From Hybos culiciformis (lineage: Eukaryota > Arthropoda > Insecta > Diptera > Hybotidae): a DNA stretch of 64,000 nt. The translations under genes and the position numbers were made by a program. Below are positions 30,393 through 43,608 of the stretch, in pieces. Position 1 is the first letter of the stretch, and each line of letters opens with the position of its first letter. The stretch lies in NCBI GenBank assembly GCA_964007475.1, contig OZ023273.1, positions 84,579,712 to 84,643,711 on the forward strand. The letters are read 5' to 3'. Below the pieces are notes generated by a model, which ran no database searches, had not been told where the DNA came from, and saw only the letters and a list, made by a program, of their open reading frames with translations.

Positions 30393-33194
30393 TCTTCAGT
30401 CAATTCATAGTTAAAAATATCTAAAAAAAAATAAATTATTACAAAAATTATTAAATTAAACTCTTTTGGAATACAAAAAAAAAATTTGATAAAAAGTGCA
30501 AAAAAAAAAATTTAAAAGCTAAAATTAATAATTAAAAAAATATTTTTTGTTTTTCGTGAATTTCTAAATCTTTGGTTTTTTTTATTTTTTTTTTATTTTT
30601 GTGTTATACCACCTAAAAATAGTGTTGAGAAAAACACACAGAGTGGTTTTGTTATAGTGCTGCTGCTGTGGGAAAAATTACAATAATTTTGCCAAAAATT
30701 AAAAGAAAATAAGTGTTTTTTTTCTTTAATTTTGGAAATTTACTTTTTCCCTGTCTAATTTTTGCTTAATTTTCAAAATTAATTACTCTGGTTAAAATAA
30801 TAAAAAAAAAAAACAAATAAAATATATTTTTTTTTATTTATTTTAAATACAAAAAAAAAGTTGCGAATAATTGGAAGATGTGTTTGTTAAGAAAAAAAAA
30901 TTATCAAGTGGGTCAAAATCTTTGAAAAAAAAAAAAAAACCTAAAAAATCAAAAAATTAACCCACAAAGTATAAAAATTAAATTAAATTTAAAAAAAATT
31001 ATATTAAAATTAGTAAAATTATAATTTTCGTCAAATAATTTTTCAGTCCAATAAAAAAAAAAAATAAAAAAAAAAAATTATAAAACAAAAAAAAAACCAG
31101 AAAAAAAAATTCTTGGTCTTCTTTTCAAAAAACTCAAAGACAAAATTTAACACTGTTAAAAAGCACAGAGTTTTTTTTTTTCTTTTTTACCATAGCAAAA
31201 AAAAAATAAAATATTGTGTACAGAAGAAGAAGGAAAAGCAATGAAAAGCAAAGAAAAGTAAAAAAAAAAAAAAAAACTTGGTATTTTCTGTAAAATTATG
31301 GTAACATGAAAAATTCTGCTGTTAATCTGTTACATATTTGTGTCCTGAGTGATGTTTTTTGTGGCCAAGAAAATAAAAGGTTTTCCTTGTTTTTTTTTTT
31401 TTTTTGTTCGGAGATTTTCTTTACATAATTTTTTTAATTTATCTTATTTTAAATTTTTTTTTCATTTTGTTTTTCAATTTTGTCCAATTTTTCAGTTTTT
31501 CTTTTCTTTGGATAGTAGATATAGCTGTTTTTTTTTTATTTTGTTTCTGAGCTAAAAATTTGGTAAATTATTAAATGTTAAGGATTTAAAGTTTCTGTGT
31601 TTTTTTGTGTTTGTGTAAAATTTCTGTAAATGTCAACAAATATTTGCATTTATTCTGCTCCAATTGTACATACACTGAAAAAAAATAATTAGAAAAAAAA
31701 ATTGCTTGTAACCTTAAAGCGCGATAAATGTGAACTTGTTTATATGCTTTCCAAACCAGGATTTTTATTCATAAAATTCAATCAGGTTATCCCTCAATTG
31801 GGAATCACTGTTCACACTATGAATTTTGTTGTTTTTTTTTTTTTTAATTTTTTTTTGTTAAATTTATAAATAAAAATTTGTGAATAAAATTTAATCAAAT
31901 ATAAATTAAAAAATATATAAAAAAATTTGGAAAATAAAAATTATGAAAAAATAAAATTTTTTTATTCAAAAGCACATGCCCAACCGATTTTTTTGATTCA
32001 ATGAAAATGTTCCGATTACACGATTTCAGAACATATTAATTGAATCTAAATGAACAATGCTGGGTTTTGTCAGGTTAACCAGATTTAACTCATATTAAAC
32101 TCAACTTTAAAACACCTAAATTTTTTGTATGACAAACCAACCTCCTTTCCCTCAACAACTATTTATAGATATTTGTAAAACCTTATTTAAACCCGAAGTT
32201 TGTACAGCTTATTAGAAAGCTAAAAAATATTAATAGGAACTGGTTTTTTTCGAATTTATCTAATATGCAGTGAAATCCATCACTCGATAATTTTGTTTTA
32301 AATTAGGAAGTTTTTCTAGCCCCATGATCTATTGATACGGGCTTATAACCTTATGATCTATTGAACGGATACGGGCTTATAACCAGCTTACAAACAAAAA
32401 AGTTGAATCATTAACCAAATGTCAGTCGCGCACTTAAATACATACTTGTTTAAACCATTTGGACGGTTTTAATCGTTTTAATGCTAAAAATATGTGCAAT
32501 CTCATTCAGTTTCAGTCAAGTCAAAACCTTTGAGTCCAGACAATGAAGTTATAAGCTCTCAACCAGTGAAAGGTCGAAATTTTTTTTACGAAATTTATAT
32601 ATGGAATTTAATTTTTGTTTTTTAATGGATTCTAATGATAATTAGTATGTGATAAGATAGATATCGATAGTAGGAAACTCTAAAAAAAATTAAAGGAGTC
32701 CGATTGTATCCAGAGGATCGTATTGAGTTGGAGGTGGGAGCGGCACGTTTGCCAGGATTTCATTTGACCGGAATAACATTTGACCGGAATTCTTATTTTT
32801 TGCCCGGATTTAATTTGCCCGGAAATTTTTTTGCCTGAAATTTTATTTGCCCGGAAAAATTTTTTGACTGAAATTTTATTTGCATGAAATGAAAATAAAA
32901 TGAAAAGTTGACTTACCACTTAGATTTCTTCATTTTCTAGTTATTTTATTTTAGTTTAATAAATAATATTAAAAAAAATATTTCTTCAATTATACAAAAC
33001 TAAATAAATCCCAAAATTAAATTGATTTAGTTTGAAAAAATAGAAATTAAAAAAAATTCTTTAACAAAAAAAATATTAAATCTAGATATGTACTTGTAAT
33101 TTATGAAAAACTAATATTATGAGCAATTCTATTTAAGTATTCAAGTTTATCTAGACTTGCTCTTTTTTTATAATTTTTTTAAGATTTTTATTTT

Positions 33195-35190
33195 TTTTTA
33201 TATTTTTCTTTTTCTTGGGCAGCCTCTGTCCCGATTTTAGTTTCAATATTTCTGTTTTCATGAAAATATATTCTTTGGGCAAATGTTCAATTAATTTATT
33301 AAAACAGGCACGTCGTTTTCCTACCACAACTTTAATTCTTCTGTGCCAAGCCTCAACGCTGTTTTGGGTTCTTGGAAAACGGTGATTTGAGGATTCGTTC
33401 CTTTCGACCGACCAAAATTCAGGGTCGTATTGTGGTTTCTTATTCTTGAAACCTATATAATTTCGTTGAAACCATGTACCAATTTTCTTAACCTCGTTAT
33501 TATCAAATCGTTATTATCAAAATTATTTCTCAAAGCAGAGTAATAACCAGAGATTTGATCTGGTGGTACAAAAGCCAAACTCTTTATCATTCGGACTTGA
33601 ATGCCGAATAATTCAGAGTTTCCGTATTTCGCAACAAGGAGTTCTTTTTGGATAATTTGCCCAAAATGGAACAAACAGCCTTGTAAAGAGGCCTCTGGAA
33701 AAAAACATTTGAATGATGATATTATTGCTTTTTCAAAATCACATATAACTTTCTTAGGGCGTGCTAAGAAACCATATTCAGCACATATTTACTCAATTCA
33801 AAGCAAAAGTGATCGTACAATTCGAGGCTCTTTTTGGTCAAACTAGAGGAAATACTTCACCTTCCACAACGCATGAACGGAAAAAAGTTGCCACATAGTT
33901 GAAAGGACTATATCTAATGTTCCGTCCACAATCCAACAATCTGCCTCGCAAAGTTCTTTTAAAAATGATTGGGTGCCTAAAATAATAATTTTCTCTTCAT
34001 TTACTTCTTTCTCCTTCAAAACAAACAATTCTCCTTCAGCATGCCTTAAGCCCTCTTGAGCAATTTATCAGGAGTACTATTAGAAGATTGCTGATTGTGA
34101 TTTTTGGACCTTTTTCGATGTATTTTGATATCTGAGCCTGCTTCGAAGGCAAATAAACTCGAGATGTACTTGGAGTATTTATCACAGTTTCTCTGTTTAT
34201 CTGATTCGTTAACTCTGACATTTCTTTCAAATAATTATTTGCAATTGCAATATCTTTATTCGGGGCAAAGGGCTCGTGAGAATGCTCAGAACATTTTTTT
34301 TATTTTATGTTTTGCACTAACTAAATAAGTCACGACATTTATGACTCTTCCTTTTTTCACATGCCCAATTAAATGTTTTTTTATTAATTTTTTCAATATT
34401 GAAAATATAACCGTCAATCAGAGGCGCGTTATGACATTATGGTGCCCTAGGCAATTAAAATTTTTCTACATCAAAATTTACATGAACTAATAAACAATTT
34501 TAATATACTAATAAGGAATGCTTTCTTTAATTCATATACATATATTTCTTTATTGATTTATGTAACCAAATTATAAATAATGAATAGAAAAAGAATTGAA
34601 AAAAATTAAAATAAAATAATTAAATAATTAAAAATGAATAAAAAAATTCAATTATACACTTAGAGCTGGAGTGGCCCACCAAGCTAGCGGAGTTTCCCGA
34701 TGGGCAGTGCCAAAATCCGTTATCTGAAATTTGAATATTTCTTTTAACCCAGACTGTTAACTTTTTTTTAAGCGTAGAAAATTTTTCTATATAAATAAAA
34801 ATTTTGATTTCCCGGTCCTAAATTATTCCCAGTCACAACGATACTTTTCTCACTTTATGCTCCACAAATTCATCAATAAAAATTAATTTTTCTTGTGTTC
34901 CCTTTCAATACATACTAAAATTTGAATATACAAAATAATCTTATGTGACTTGTCACAATCTAAGATTTTTCTGTTTTAAAAGAGTTAAAGGTAGCAGACA
35001 ACTGAAAATTAGTTTAAAGTATTACATGTAAAAAAATTATTTAGTATTTTGGTGCCCCCCAAATCATGGTGCCCTAGGCAATTGCCTACTTTGCCTACGG
35101 TGTAATGCGCCGCTGCCGTCAATACAAAGTTTTTCTTTGCCTTTTGTTCTTTTAAAGCACGAAATTTTCATTTTATAAATTTCTCCAAAA
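33195..35190 (-). pseudogene. MULE transposase with FLYWCH-type zinc finger, broken
   Basis: Reading leftwards from about 35180: KLCIDG, interrupted by a 0.7-kb hAT, then YIFNIEKINKKTFNWACEKR with SHKC, a FLYWCH-like DNA-binding domain. Then FLKELCEADCWIVDGTLDIV (first catalytic Asp in VDGT), KVICDFEKAIISSFK (second Asp), GCLFHFGQIIQKELL (C-x2-H), IKSLAFVPPDQISGYY, and NSVEAWHRRIKVVV near the end (about 33350). These are MULE domain landmarks in order. Several stops and frameshifts separate the pieces. Tail is Lys-rich. Confidence 0.82.
34419..35115. mobile_element. hAT-type element inserted in the MULE transposase gene
   Basis: Ends CAGAGGCGC and, minus strand, CAGCGGCGC, each followed by matching GTGCCCTAGGCAATT text, are flanked by a perfect 8-bp CCGTCAAT (34411-34418, 35116-35123). 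The duplicated bases are the codons for the CIDG turn of the FLYWCH domain, so the insertion site within the gene is exact. 697 bp, no transposase. Confidence 0.92.
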
Positions 35191-35899
35191 TAATGAACTT
35201 TTTCTTAACAAAAAATAGTCTATTTTTTAGGGAATTAAAGGATTTTGAAATATGTACACTGAAAACTGAAAAAAGTTTATTATTTAAATTCTTGAACTTT
35301 TTATTTATTTTTTTCACTAATTTTATTTAATTTTTGAACCAAATTTTTTCACTAATTTAATATAAATAAATAATTTGTAACTAAATTTGAAACGAATAAA
35401 TAAATTTTAACTAAATTTAAGTAATTGAACCGATTATTTTAAACTCTGCACGTGTCTGATTAATTACAAATAGAATCACTAATTAAAAATGCTCAAATGC
35501 AAAATAATAAATATTTAAAAAGTGTTCTGAAAACAAAGCAAAATTCATTCAATTGATAATATAAAATAATAAAATTTTGTTTAAAGAGGTATATTTTATT
35601 TTCAAAATAATAACTTTGTATTCTTATTTGCTAGTGAATCACAATGAAAAGAAGAACATTATTTGACCGGAAATATTTTAGGCTTTTCTATTATATATTT
35701 CCGGTCAAATCAAAATTTTCAGGCAAATGAAAAGCAGGCAAATGAAAAGCAGTCAAATGAAATTCCGGGCAAAAAAAATTCCGGGCAAAAAAAATTCCGA
35801 GCAAATGATTTCTGGTCAAAAGAGTTCCGGTCAAATGAACTCCGGGCAAAAGTACCCAACCCGAGTTGGGGGTACAAAATTGATATCCTTGAAAATGTG

Positions 35900-37270
35900 T
35901 ACAACCTGTGTGAGTAGATATAGATTGAAGGAATTTAAAAGAAATTTAGCCTTAAATTATGCCCAAGGAAACGACGAGGAAGTCGGCTTCTATCAAAATT
36001 GGTATAAAAATACGTAGAGAGCAATGAAGAAAAATTAAAATAGTATTTCGGAAATATTCAAACCTAAATGTTGAAACCGGGCATTATAGTTCATTTATGA
36101 GGTACTGCTACAATTAAAAAAAAATTTATTTATTTTTTCAAGTTTTTTTCATTATTATACCTAGCTTTTGTCAAAATTCATTTTCAGACACAAAAGTAAC
36201 CTTCGGAGCAAATCAGAGGCTTAGTTTTATATAAGTTCCTTCATTCGACAACTATAGAAATGAATTATTCTCCACGAGCCCGGATCTTATGTTCTTACAA
36301 TTGATCTTTACTTAAATATATTTTGATTGGAAATGGTTTTGGGAAAGAATTGAAATATAATTGAAAAAAAAATTCTCTTCGAAAGTACTGTACTTAGTGC
36401 TAAACAATCAAACTTAGAAAATGTTGTAAAAAGGAAAGTTATATTCATAAAAATATATTAATTAAAAAAGAAATCAGTTTGAAAAATATTTGTTAATTGA
36501 TTCGATGAGATTTCTAAAATTTTAGTTTATAATCGTCATGTTTGGAAAGAGAAAATGGAACATATTATTTATTCAATAAGTGTTATTATTTTATATATAG
36601 CTTAAAAATTTAAAGCTCAAAACACATTTTAGTAATCAATTTAAAAAGATTTAATAAAAGTTTCTATTTGATAAGTGATAGTTGTGTTCCCAGAAACTTT
36701 AAATTTAGAATGCCGAGCAACATTTATGATATCAGAAAATTTAGAAATTTGTCAATTAATTGTAACTTTTATTCGAACGTTAAAACAGGTAAACTTAATG
36801 TATATTCTCCTTTTCCATTAGAGTGAAAATAGATGGATATGGATTCATAATTTATAAATCCTTAATTTAATTCTTTCACAATATTCCAATTTAAATAACA
36901 ATAATTTTTAAAAATTTTCGTTCAGTTCCTGTACTTTTTTTTATATTGTATTGAATTAAAAAAAATTGAAAACCTAGTGTTCCAAAAATATTTTTATTAT
37001 TTATAGAAATCAGTATTTATTTGGGCATATATTCTGAAAAAAAATTGAATTTTTTTTGAATAGAGAAGTGGGTAAGCAATGTTTTTTTTTATATGGAGAA
37101 ATGGGCCGGTAGTCCATAACTTCCGGTTTTTTTTTTTAAGGCAGTCCAACCCTGCGTCCTTCCAAAAGCGGTACGTTTGGTAACATTAGATTAAAATGTA
37201 AATACAGAACACACAAAATCGTACAATTAGGTGTTGTATATAATAAAGCGTAGGGAAATATGATGTTTTA
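35900..37270. other. Non-coding AT-rich stretch
   Basis: No gene or bounded element is visible between the MULE and the second copy of the segmental duplication. Confidence 0.5.
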
Positions 37271-37451
37271 GTACATAACAAATATGACATTTATAATTTG
37301 CACATGTCTCAAATTCTCAAATTTTTTTTGTTATTCTTATGAGTCTTTCGTTCTTGTTGTTGTTCTAATTATTATTTTTACTGTTTTTAGCACTGATTTT
37401 AAAGCTTTAATATTGCTACGTGCGTGTTGTGTTTTTGTTCTTGTTTTTGAA

Positions 37452-37452
37452 A

Positions 37453-37485
<33 letters not shown>
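37452..37485. repeat. (ATT)n microsatellite
   Basis: About eleven consecutive ATT triplets. The equivalent position in duplication copy 1 has no such run, so it expanded after the duplication. Confidence 0.9.
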
Positions 37486-37491
<6 letters not shown>

Positions 37492-38717
37492 TTTTTTTAA
37501 TTTAATGGTAAATAATAATAATTTCTTTTTACCGTTATTACCATTTACCATAATATACAAGAGAGAAATAAAATTTACCTTCAGCATCATTTCTTTTTTG
37601 GTACAATGGAATTTATACATGAGCAATTTATCAGGAGCAATTTATATTCTTGTTTTTCGTTTATTTTTATAATTTTCTCTCATCCAGCAAAAGCAATAGT
37701 TTTTCTTTTTTTTTTTTTTATTTTTTTGTTTATTTGGTCCTTGCTGCTGTGTGTCGTAATTTGTAAGAATAGCTGTTTAATGTTTCGTAGTATGTGTTTA
37801 TTAAATACGTGTTTCAGCAACCAGTTTCAACGTTTTTACATTTACTATAATAATAAAAGTCCAATTATAAATATTTTTTTTAATATAAAGCAAAACATTT
37901 AACATATTATAAAGCTAAAGTTTTATTCGAATTACTGGTTAAGATGTGAAACTGTCGACTTTTAACTAAAATTTATAACATTATGACAGATTAGTGGTAA
38001 GGTACACTTATATTATTATAACCTAAAAACTACGGATTGTAATGTCTTAATTCGAACTGAAGTTGGCATGAAAGTCTACGATTTTAGTAAAGTCTACGAT
38101 TTCGGATTCAATTGCAAAATTAACAGGAGCCATCTTTGTAATAGAACAGAACAATTGTCGAAAGAAAGTTTTGTTTGAAGGAATAAAAAGATATATCTAT
38201 AACTTCAATACATATATGTTAAAGTATGAAAAATATGCTAAACTGAAGAAAACTTTAACAAATATTTTCACCATATTTTCAGTACAATAGGTTTGAAGTT
38301 GTTCATGCCTGTTATCCATAATTTTACAAAAACGTTAGCCAACTGTTATAGTTTAGATCTAACCTTTTTTTTTGGACAAAGTGTACTTGGATCGTGAAAA
38401 CCTAGCTACAACGCGTGTGTGTCCTTGTAATCCCATAATAATGCAGATTCTCCGTTAAAGATTTTCTCTGTATATAATTTTGTAATTAAAATAAAAAAAG
38501 TTACTTAATGCAAGTAAGAATTGGAATATTGAAAGAAAATCTTTTTTACTTTTTCTATTTTTTTTTATTTTTTCCCAATTTTTACATGAAAAACAAATTT
38601 TTTTATTTTTTTTTTTTTTGGTACATGGAGAAAAAGCATAAAGGAAAATTCTGTTAAAACAACAAAAAAAAAAAAAAACATAAAATTTTTATATTTTACA
38701 TTAATTTTCCTTTAAGA

Positions 38718-38755
38718 TATAAAAACTGGTGCTGAGCCAACAATTTTTTCAGTTG
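38718..38755 (+). promoter_or_regulatory. Core promoter: TATA box and initiator, copy 2
   Basis: TATAAAAACTGGTGCTGAGC and TTTTTTCAGTTG repeat copy 1, with TATA at 38718 and the initiator A at 38751, again 33 bases apart. Flanking A/T tracts differ in length between the copies while this block is kept. Whether it is active is unknown. Confidence 0.55.
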
Positions 38756-39869
38756 CCTTCAGTCAATTCATCTTTAAAAATAACTTTAAAATAATATGTT
38801 ATAAAAATTATTAAATTTAACCCTTTTGGAATATAAAAATAATTTTAAGTTAAAGTTAATTTAAAAAAAAAAAATTTTTTTTTGTGAAATTGAAGTGGAT
38901 TCTAAATTTTTGGTTTTTTTTTAACTAAAAACCGCCTAAAAAGTGTTGAAAATAGAGGTTTTTGATAGTACTGAAGCTGCTGGAAAATTTATAATGTTAA
39001 AAAAAAGTATATTTCTTTAACTTTGGACATTTATTGTTTTAGGAAAAGAATTATTCTGGCTTTGAAAAATTAAAAAATTTTATGATTAAAGATACAGAAA
39101 AAAGAAAATGTTCTCAAAATTAATATTTTTGTCAAGATCCAACAGGGTCAAAGTCTTAAAGCTCAGAAAAAAAAAAATAAAAATTAACCCACAAAGTATT
39201 AAAATTAAATTAAATTTAAAAAAAAAATTATATATTAATAAAATCATAATTTTCGTAAAATAATATTTCAGTTCAATAAAAAAAAATTATAAAACAAAAA
39301 AGAAAACCAGAAAAAAAAATTCTTGGTCTTCTTTTCAAAAAACTCAAAGACAAAATTTAACACTGTTAAAAAGCACAGAGTTTTTTTTCTTTTTTACCAT
39401 AGCAAAAAAAAAATAAAATATTGTGTACAGAAGAAGAAGGAAAAGCAATGAAAAGTAAAGAAAAAACTTTTGGTGATTTCTGTAAAATTTTGGTGCCACA
39501 TAAAATTCTGTAATCTGTTACATCCTTGTGCCTGGTGATGTTTTTTTTTTTGTGTCCAAGAAAATAAAAGATTTTCCTTGTTGTTTTTTTGTTGTTGTTG
39601 TTTGTTTGGTATTTTTCTTTACGTAATTTTAGTTTTTGTCAAATTTTTGTTGATTTTTTTTTTTTTTTTTTTTAATTTTGTTCAATATTTTAAGTTTTTT
39701 CGTTTCTTTTTTCTTAATTCGTGAGCCGAGAAAACAATGCAATTTCAAGCTTTTTGTTTAATTTGATTTTTTTGTTCATTTTTGTTTTCGTAAATTTGTG
39801 TAAATGTCAACATATAAATTTGCATTTATTATGCTCCAATTACACTGCGAAAAAAAAAATTATGAAATA

Positions 39870-41290
39870 AGAAGTTACTAACGAAATTAAAAAAAAAAAA
39901 TAAAAACGTAACTCTAATATAACGACTTGGTTCAAAAGCTTCTCTTCATTCTGCATATTTGCATAAAAATGTTCAAAACTCTGCATTTAAAATGTTGATG
40001 ATAACGTGACTATATGTGTTGATGTTGTTACAAAATTTAAATCTTCAAATTTAAATAAATTTTCACTTCAACAAATTAAAAAAAAAAACTGACTGAATTT
40101 ATTCATTTTCTGTCCATCCATCCGTCTCACTCTTAAATGCTTGCAACCTATTAACCTGTAATCCGTTTTCGATCATTTGAAAACCCCAAAAAGCAAAATT
40201 TCGATAACTTTGACATAGATTCTGATAACATAGATTCTGATGGAAATTAGTAAGTGGAGCTAAAAAAAAGTTTAATCCCCGATTGTGATCAAGGATTCGA
40301 ACACGAAGAGGAATGTGACAGTTCAGAAGATAGAAAGTGTAATCAAAATAAAACAAAAAAAAATTAAAAATTTCAACAGAAGCTATACCTAGTTTGGTAT
40401 TCTGGCTCTTTGGGCAGCATGGTAAAGACTTTGTTACAAATAATGTAAATATCCAATATTTTTACAGTGCTCTCCTTTTTTTTCTGTTAAAATAAAATGA
40501 ATACACATATTATCATCAAAAAATACTTAAATTGAGAAATAAATGAGAATTTCATACAATTTGGTCAAAAAAAGAAAAAAAAACTCATATTCAGCAAAAT
40601 ATTTTGGATTTTTCCTTTTTTTTTCCCTTTTTTGTTTTTTTTTTTTTTGTTCCAAACACAAAAATAAAATGTAAACAAAATCATCTGATTTCCTTCGTAT
40701 TTTTACAGTTTTTCTTTTTACCAACAGTTCTTTTCATTTTACCAATTTTGGGTTTTTTTTTTATTCTTTTCTGTTTATTTTCGTTTGTTCAACAGATTCT
40801 TGCACTAAGAATAAAGTTAGTAAATGTGTTTTAATTAAGAAAAAGAAAATGTTAAAAGGTGAATATAATGAGAATAAAGTATATGCTTTTTTCCTTTTTG
40901 CCATACCAAAAGGTTTTTGTTGATATACAAAAAAGAGAACAACTCCCGATCAAATATTAAAAAAAATAAAAATAATAATCAAAATATGTTCAAAATTCGA
41001 AGGTGTCAAATGTGTGTGAAAGTTGTAGACCAGTATTTGTCGTCTATAGAGAAATAAGTGATTTCAACATCGAAGAAAATATTTATCGTTCAAATTTTTT
41101 AATAATTTTTTTTTTGATATTTTTTATCAAGTTTGTGGCAAAACATTTAACGACGTACCGATAATTAGGTTTTAAGAAATAAAGATGATTTTTAGGTTTC
41201 AACCAAAAATTTTGATCTGATGTTTTAAAAGTTTTATTAATAACATATACCAATTTTTTTATTGCACACAATTTATCAGATAAAACGGCT
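39870..41290. other. Non-coding stretch
   Basis: Besides the B-box remnant at 40.28 kb, I see only AT-rich sequence and homopolymer runs. Confidence 0.45.
40270..40310 (-). repeat. tRNA-like B box in a degenerate dispersed repeat
   Basis: The minus strand reads TCTTCGTGTTCGAATCCTTG, containing GTTCGAATCC, the tRNA/SINE B box. A related stretch is at about 46115-46150. No A box or tail was resolved, so this is probably a SINE remnant. Confidence 0.35.
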
Positions 41291-41739
41291 AGGTTGTAAA
41301 AATTTAAATACTTTCGATATTCAAATACTTATATAATTGAATTTGCAAAAGTAATCAATACTTTTCTTTGAAAGGAATTGTATTTGAAAAAGTATTAATT
41401 AAAAAGTAATTGAAGTAATCAACACTTTTCTCAAAAAATTAATACATATTTAAATATATTTTTGATATCCTGACGAATTGACATTTGTCTTAACGCCATG
41501 ATGAACTTATGTCCCGCCCCTTTAATCGTACAGCGTAATGTTTTTTAGATGCTACTCCATTTTTGCTTTAAAGATTGTACCTCTGTTTCATATAAGCAAT
41601 TTAAAAGATTTAGATTAATTTCAATTTATTTACAATTCCCCCTTGAGAAAAGTATTGATTCCTTTTTAAATATAATTAGGTATACTTTGTAATCTTTACT
41701 AGTACTCAATACCAAAATATTTGAATTTTTACGGTTCTG
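41291..41739. mobile_element. Probable hAT-type MITE with AATACTT sub-terminal repeats
   Basis: AGGTTGTAAAAATTTAAATA at the left and, minus strand, AGAACCGTAAAAATTCAAAT at the right are related. Many AATACTT / AAGTATT words lie inside both ends. The flanks AAACGGCT (41283-41290) and AAACGGAT (41740-41747) match at 7 of 8. TIR start bases do not align perfectly, so the exact limits are tentative. Confidence 0.55.
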
Positions 41740-41747
41740 AAACGGAT

Positions 41748-43600
41748 CTATCTATGCACCTGTGTATAATTGTATACTATGTATATTCTAAATATAATAA
41801 CGAATAAATTTTAGTTTTCCGATAAAAGTTTTATTTTGTCAAATACATAATTTGAAAAGATTTGCTAATTTCAATAAAAATTTGTGGAAAATATTAAAAA
41901 TTTGGATATTAAAAATATTAGCCATTATTTCGTGATAATATTAATCCAAGAACCAGTAACAACAACATTTCATTTCTATATTTAATACATAATATTACGT
42001 TTCGATAAAAAAAAAAAACTCCTAATAACAAATAATTTTAAAATTGTGGCGTCTTGTCTCTGATTTTGAATCCAACTAATCAACTTCAAACATTTTGGCT
42101 GTAATATGATTACCATTATCGATGAGATGCTAAAATTATTGTTCGATCAGGGACAAACTTTTTATAACAATGTCTCCGACAAAAGCCTGTTTTAACAAAG
42201 TATTCCAATAGGTCTCGCTATAAAGAAAGCAAAATAATGATAAAACTAACAGCATGGCTTGACACGAACTTACCCCCCGTTCAAAAAGCGTCCAAAGCCC
42301 CTAAACAAATTTTCACTTCAAAAATGAATTCTTAACCGCAGAATAACTGTGTTTTCATTGTGAAATTTGAAGGTCTAGTTTAACAAAAATATTTCCCTTT
42401 TTTTCAAAATCAAAAATTAAAATTAAAGCATCATTAAAGCAAATTACAATATCGATCAATTTGTATAAATTATTTTTCCCCATGTAGATAATTCAAAGAA
42501 TTATAATATTAAAAGTGATAAATTTCCACAATTTTATACCACCAAACCTAAAGCACATATACAAAGAAGAAATATGTGCTTTTTTTTCGTTCTGTTTATT
42601 TTTATTTAATTCTGTTAAAAATAAACAGCTTATATCTTTTTGCACCGACAAAAATTCTAATATATTCAATGTGACATTATTTGTCAGACACAAAAAAAAA
42701 AAGGAAATTAAAACTGAAAGAAAAAAGAAAATAATAATAATTTCCATCACTACGTATACCTATACAAGAAAATATGGAAATGTTACAAAATAAAAGAAGT
42801 ACAATGTCCTCTCTTCCATTAAGTTTACTTTTTTTTTTTTACTATTTTGTGATGTTCATCATAGTAAAGCTCTGTTTTGCTTCTAGAAAAAAAAAAAAAA
42901 AATAGCAGCAGCAGCAGAAAAAGACAAATTAAAGAAATATGTCCTTTTTCCTATGTTTCGTTTGTGTTCTAAGTAATTTATGTTTTTTTTTTTCTGTTCT
43001 ATTGCTGTATGGAAAATGCTTTTTTGCTTTGTTTGAAAACACTTTTTACATTGTACATTTTCTTCCATTTATCATAAATATAATATAGGTTTCTGGAAAC
43101 AGAGCTATATAAATATAGAGTTGTTTTAGTTTTTTATTTATTTGTTTATTAGTAATTTATTAAAATTATTTTTAAATTATTTTACAATTTAAAAATAAAA
43201 TAATCAAATTAAATTATTATTATGCTCTTGTACTTCTAATAAATTCTATAAATTTTCTTTTAAAGCGTGACAAATTTGTATCACTTTTTGAAATCATTTG
43301 ACATTGGCCTAAGCCCCTGTAGAAAAGGGTTTTTTATACTGATCTTGATAGCTGTCGATGAATTCCAAGGTCATTAGCGTCCTTCAGATTGTATGGTTGT
43401 GTTTCCCCTAAGTATTATGAAATATTTTCTGTTAAATATGTTGATATATTATTCCTTTCTTCATTTTGTAAATCAATACAGCATATGGCGTTAAGTTATA
43501 ATCTTTGTTTTATTTTCATCCAGATCATCCAGTATATGATAAAGAAAGAAAATTTTGAATTAACTCAGAGTGGGACTGATAAACGAACAGAAAGAGTATA
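41748..43600. other. Non-coding stretch
   Basis: No gene recognised. A short CAG-type run (AGCAGCAGCAGCAG, about 42903) and long A or T homopolymers are the only simple features. Confidence 0.45.
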
Positions 43601-43608
43601 TATATATA

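Larger units (their letters stand above)
28500..31690 (+). repeat. Segmental duplication, copy 1
   Basis: From AACAAATATGACATTTATAA (about 28506) to ATTCTGCTCCAATT (about 31668), many blocks recur in the same order and orientation at 37.3-39.9 kb. The best-kept are TTTCAGCAACCAGTTTCAAC, the core promoter at 30.36 kb and an about 80-bp block beginning TTCTTGGTCTTCTTTTCAAA (31110; 39320). Copy 1 is longer, mainly because of insertions at 29.29-29.98 kb. No coding frame is shared between the copies. Confidence 0.85.
32734..35862. mobile_element. MULE (Mutator-like) element with repeat-built TIRs
   Basis: A 9-bp duplication, GAGTTGGAG (32725-32733) and GAGTTGGGG (35863-35871), 8 of 9, fits MULEs. 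The long TIRs are made of degenerate units ATTTGACCGGAA, ATTTGCCCGGAA and ATTTGCCTGAAA (32755-32890), mirrored as TTCCGGTCAAAT / TTCCGGGCAAA (35660-35850). The interior holds a decayed MULE transposase on the minus strand and a hAT insertion. Confidence 0.85.
37275..39865 (+). repeat. Segmental duplication, copy 2
   Basis: Direct repeat of 28.5-31.7 kb in the same orientation, about 2.6 kb long. It lacks the hAT MITE and palindrome found in copy 1. It contains an (ATT)n run at about 37452-37485 and the second core promoter. Length differences elsewhere are mostly in A/T homopolymers. Confidence 0.85.
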
